From: Theobroma cacao | Lineage: Eukaryota; Streptophyta; Magnoliopsida; Malvales; Malvaceae | Assembly: GCF_000208745.1 (NCBI RefSeq) | Contig: NC_030855.1 | Coordinates: 6,396,627 to 6,460,626, forward strand | Length of the DNA stretch: 64,000 nucleotides | Direction of reading: 5' to 3' | Shown here: positions 59,674 to 64,000 of the stretch, in pieces | Layout of the letters: each line of letters begins with the position of its first letter | Numbering within the stretch: the first letter of the stretch is position 1 | The notes under the pieces: generated by a model | The model's database searches: none | Seen by the model: the letters and a program-made list of their open reading frames with translations, nothing else | What the model was told of the DNA's origin: nothing | Made by a program: the position numbers and the translations under genes

Positions 59674-61139
59674 GCCTCTAATTTTGTTTCTAGTTCACGT
59701 TCCATTTTCAAATAAGAACTCTCCTTTTTACATTTCCATAGTACAAGGATTCATATCTGCGTTTGCTGGTGGCTTTCCTTAAGACATGCTTCGATATTTT
59801 GACGCAGTTAAAACAAACTTAGCATAACAAAAAACATTTAGTTCCAAATTAATGACCAATAAGTAATTAAATAATAATGGGTAACTATTGGAGGGCTACG
59901 CTACGCAGTGGGTTTATAGAATTTTATAAAGACTTTTATATGGAAGCGGTACTTTTGCGAAATGTATTGGGTTTATAAAATTTTACAAGTAGTTGATGTT
60001 GAAATTTGTGAATGAATGGTAAAAATCATGAATCAATAGTAAAAATTGTGAATGCTATGTCCAAACGTGTCGTATAGAAAGCAGCATAACTAAAGAGGAG
60101 TCAATCAAAATGAGCAATGGAAGAGAAAACAAAAATCCTGCAATGCGTTTGCCATTTTTTATGAAAAGCTGGAAAAAATCCTCCATTTGAAAAAGAATAC
60201 CAAAAACATATGCTAGATACTCTTTTTTCTTTGTAAGTTGAAACTTAAAAAATAAGTGACTGAGAGTGTCAAAAGTATATCACGCAATTCGTGTTTTCAT
60301 GTCTTAATCTGTTTGTGTCAATATAGGGTATTAACGATTATATGAATAAACAAAAACACGACACAAATAATTATTCGTGTCAACATCTAAAACATGTAAA
60401 TGGATATGTTTAATAATCGTGTAACACAACACAATATGACATGACTAACATGTTTATTAAATATATCAATTTTTTGTACAACATGACACGATTAATAAAC
60501 ACGATTAAACATAATTTTTTCCTAATACGATTAGCACATTTAACATTGTTAACACTATTAAATTAAAATATTTACAATTAAATATAATTTTATTATTCAA
60601 ATTTAAAATTAATAATTATAACAAAATAATAATAACATTGAATATAATAAAATTTAACATAAATAACATACATAAAATTCATTATCATGCTAATAAAATC
60701 CATCATTAACATTTAAACTTAAAATACTAATAACATCTAAAATCACTCATAATTTTCAACTATAATTAAATACATATTATTATCCACATTATCAACCATG
60801 AACAATTCCAAACATACAAACAAAAATCAAAAACTCGCTCGCCAATGTCACGTCATTCTGAGGTCACAAAACTTAATAATAAATTGAAGACAATATATTA
60901 ATAAAATTGGATCAAAATAAAAAAGTTAAATAAAATTTAAAATTTAGTTTAAAGCATTACCTTTCATTGACAATTAATTGACATCAATAGTATTAAAGCA
61001 TTCGACTGATGCCATTTCTTCCTTACTAATTTCTAAATTCATGACATTTGCAGTAAGATTGTTCACTTTTGTTTCTACATATGCTACAATATAAAAAAAG
61101 GTTTATTAAAAACATATAAAGAAATCAAACTTACTCTAA
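59674..61139. other. AT-rich intergenic region, hAT-like scraps
   Basis: Bases 60,290-60,560 contain repeated ACACGA, CGTGTCA and GTGTTAC-like phrases in both directions, like terminal parts of Ac-type elements. No ORF. It probably belongs to the hAT remnant that follows. Confidence 0.4.
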
Positions 61140-62308
61140 TCATGTATTTAAACACAAGAAACATAACAAAAAAAAATAATAGAATGTATTACCAATTTCC
61201 CCAAATAGCCAATCCTTACAACAGAAAATTGCCTCTACAACATCTGATTTAAGTAAGCTTCGATATTGATCAAGAACTTTACCACCAACACTAAAAGTAA
61301 ATTTGGAAGCAGATGTTGATACAGGAATGACCAAGATATCTTGAGCCATGGTAGAAAGCTCAAGATAACAAAACTGATTTGTTTTTCACAATTGTAAAAT
61401 ATCTAATTCTATTATCGTTTCAATCCTTTATTCATCCAAATATTGCTCTAGTTGAGATTTGTTCTTGGCGGCCTCAAACTCACATTGAAAATTGTCCAAC
61501 TCCTAATTAATAAAAATAAAACAATTAAAAAATATTAAAATAAAAAAATTCCAATAACAAATAATACTTCAAAAATAAAAAAATTACTTTCAATAACTCT
61601 TTTTTTCCATTTTGCACCTTTCTCCCATCAAAAGGTGTGTGATTTAAAGAGGATGATGGAGTATCAAAAACCTTGATAGTATATTCATTATAAAGAACAA
61701 ATAAATGATCTTTAACTTTTTTAAATTCAGCTAAATTACTCCTATAAAGCTTTATGTAACTCCAATCCACAAATTGAATCTTGAACCGAGGATCAAATAT
61801 CACAACTATAGCTAAAATCACACAAAATTCAGACCAATACTTATCAAACTTAACAAACATTTGAGTAGCCATATTTTTCATATACACATCATCCCCACTT
61901 ATATGTTCTTACAGGGTCATGTGTGCCATGAATATCGAAGGAAAGTGCAAGTCATCTGTGGGATCCTTTGTTATAGAAAACAAACAAGTAACCTCATAAA
62001 AACACTCAAGAACTTGCTAAGTTTCTCAACTCTATCCCACTCATCTCTAGATGGACAATTCTTAAAATTTGAATCACCAATTTCCAAATGAGAAAAAGCC
62101 ATGCGAAAATAAAGTGCATTTTCAAGCATGAGAAATATGGAGTTTCACCTAGTTGGAACATCTTGTTTTAAGCTTCTTCTTACATTCATACTCACTAGGT
62201 TCACACATTATAAACTTTTGTTTTCTCACTTGAAAACCTTTCACATACTTAATGCTTTCTCTCACTTTTTGAACATCACTATCAACTTTTTTCAAACCAT
62301 CTTGCTGT
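61140..62308 (-). pseudogene. hAT transposase remnant, RICESLEEPER-like
   Basis: Minus-strand blocks in order: 62,305-62,130 (VRESIKYVKGFQVRKQKF), about 62,130-61,980 (YFRMAFSHLEIGDSN, DEWDRVEKLSKFLSVFMRL), 61,887-61,590 (MATQMFVKFDKYWSEFCVIL, then FDPRFKIQFVDW), and 61,349-61,200 (ILVIPVSTSASKFTFSVGGK, then DVVEAIFCCKDWL, the hAT dimerisation end). Stops and shifts occur between blocks. The N-terminal half is cut off by an LTR piece at 62,309. Confidence 0.85.
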
Positions 62309-63650
62309 TGTCAGATTATCTATGGAAGTTCACGTATCGTTAAACAAGCAATACAGTGAAAAGTAGAGTGTCGATCACATAGAGAATTGAATTAATTCCT
62401 ATTGCTACTAACTACTAAAATTAACACACCTTAACCCTATTCAAAAAATTGAATTTAATTATTAAAAAGTGAAATCCAAAATAAAACTAACAATTAAGTA
62501 GAAAATTTGTCTAAGAATTCAATCAACTACCAGACCTAGGATTATGATATCCTTTAATACTTTATCTGGATATTGTTTCTTTCTCTTGACTTATTTTAAT
62601 GAATTACGTTGTTAACTTAGAGTCCTAAATTATTTATAAGTCTTTTTCAAGTTTCTCATAAAAGTATCTCTCCCAATAAACTTACTATATCTCTATGTAA
62701 ATTAAATTAAAGAAAAAGTCATTAAGTTCATGCTCTAATCTTGGCTACATATGACACATAGGTATATTTCTATCCTTCATGTAAATTAAATCATCTAACC
62801 AACTAAGTGCATTTGAACATACGCTATTCCATTTATGGTCTACTCTAAACTTCCTTCTTCATGGTTGAATTTAGGTTTTCAGATCAATCTAATTGGTGGC
62901 CAATCAATGAGGATCATTAAGAACAGAATAGGAATAAACAACTTAAATCCATCAAGCATAAGCAAAAGAGAGATAAATAATTCAAGCTATATATCGAGTT
63001 CAATCATAATCTTAGATAACTAATTTAATTCCTCATGTTTCCAGAAATTATCATCCACAAAAGTTTAGACATTGAAACCAAACCAAGAAAATAAAAGAAT
63101 GGCAAAAAGATAAAGAAACTTCAACAGTTGTCAATTCTTAATTTTCAAATTTTCTTGATTTCTTCAACTTCTTCTCAAATTCAATAGGACTTTTTCTTCA
63201 ATGATTTGTGACTAAATTTTAGCTCTAAATCTTATATTTCAAGCCTCTAAAAATTCTCTAAAAGGGTGCATATATAAGGCACAAGGTTGAGTTAAGAAAG
63301 AAGTCTACATGCACAAGGATTTCTTAACAGCTATATAGGTGTCGTGGCCTCAACCATTCTATGTTGAAAAACAATGACTCTTCAATTGAGGCACAACAAC
63401 CTACATGCTCCCAAGGCCACAACCAAGCTTGCTCTATTTTGATTTCTAGGACAACTGCAGTACTTTAATTTCGACAAGGTTTTTGGCCATCTTCCAAGCT
63501 AAACTGTGCAAAATAGTAAACATAAACATTGTATCTTTTTCTCTTAGCTTTCAATGGTCCAAGATTTACCTCATTCTGAGTTCTGTAAAGAGAGTTATGA
63601 TCGAAATACCAAGATATGTGCAATGAATGTCAAACCCTGCTTTGTAAAAA
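62309..63650 (-). repeat. Third Athila-family LTR, diverged and truncated
   Basis: Begins TGTCAG at 62,309, like the LTR starts at 10,256 and 20,707. It aligns with them through CCTAGGATTA, AATTATTTATAAG, CTCTAATC...CTACATATG and CATTAAGAACA to about 63,610. The typical TTATCA end is missing. It sits in the hAT transposase remnant (5-base left flank GCTGT; no right partner seen). Confidence 0.75.
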
Positions 63651-63658
63651 AATTATAA

Positions 63659-64000
63659 TGTCATTCACATGCCCGATAGAATGTTTGCGTGTTTAGGAAG
63701 TTTGAGGAATCGTTAAAGGACGATATTGCCCCTAATGGTATCATTAGGTCGATTAAGCCTCAAACTAGTTTCAATAGAAATTTTAAGGTGAATTAAGAGT
63801 TTCACAGTTCAGGGATGACTCAAAATGGCAATTCGGAGTTCTAGGATCAATTCGGAGTCAAACCAGAATTTTCACTATTAGGGGTAAAATTGTAATTTTA
63901 AACCACCCAACACTTGTCATGCCCATGGATTTCAGCCATTAGCATTTTATATCATGGATAATTGAAGGATTTTATGTGGTGGTGGAAGAAAGCTTAATTA
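63659..64000 (+). mobile_element. Start of another large gypsy LTR, cut by the window end
   Basis: Starts TGTCATTCACATGCCCGAT. It contains phrases typical of the large-LTR gypsy families here (GTTAGGGG-like repression segment, AGGGGTAAAATTGTAATTTT at about 63,880). It runs off the edge, so its nature is a best guess. Confidence 0.4.

Overview
This is nuclear DNA of a flowering plant. It is very AT-rich, its genes are split by GT-AG introns, and it is full of plant retroelement families (Athila- and Tat-type Ty3/gypsy, large-LTR gypsy, Ty1/copia, hAT, MULE-type MITE, CACTA). The element and protein sequences look eudicot, and the LTR style reminds me of Malvaceae (cacao or cotton relatives). 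The species call is an impression, not a demonstration. Single N bases lie at 3284 and 55493.

Bases 1 to about 36,640 are best read as one old Tat-type Ty3/gypsy element on the + strand, blown apart by nested insertions. Its gag-protease remnant (1-1135, 3775-5310), integrase remnant (23,590-24,345), antisense plant-mobile-domain ORF (31,771 down to 24,880) and 3' LTR (from about 35,517) lie in the expected order. Inside it sit a solo LTR (1136-3769, TSD AAGCT), assorted repeat pieces (5.3-10.3 kb and 22.1-23.6 kb), a complete Athila-type element on the minus strand (10,256-22,145, TSD CTCAT), a hAT transposon (25,498-29,423) that itself carries a MITE (26,215-26,782), and a second large LTR (about 32.1-34.5 kb). 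All their coding regions carry stops and frameshifts except parts of the antisense ORF.

Bases 36.6-40.6 kb are non-coding and include a long fold-back element.

The main host gene is a type II (K+-independent) H+-translocating pyrophosphatase, the AVP2/VHP2 family. It has two 5' exons (about 40,640-40,777 and from 42,383) and 14 coding exons from 42,660 to 52,045. The exons join in frame to 802 residues, the same length as I recall for Arabidopsis AVP2. One intron has a GC donor, and the leader has a 10-codon uORF.

Downstream are a 145-residue single-exon gene of unknown function (53,155-53,592), a decayed Ty1/copia 3' end (about 54.6-55.1 kb), a CACTA-type terminus full of palindromes (56.03-56.50 kb), an intact single-exon F-box gene (58,528-59,673), and a hAT (RICESLEEPER-like) remnant (61,140-62,308). 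That remnant is interrupted by an Athila-family LTR piece, after which another LTR runs off the window.

The least ordinary signals are the spliced plant-mobile-domain ORF running antisense inside the Tat element with its own candidate TATA box, and the recurrence of clusters of short palindromes, with different sequences, in at least five unrelated elements.
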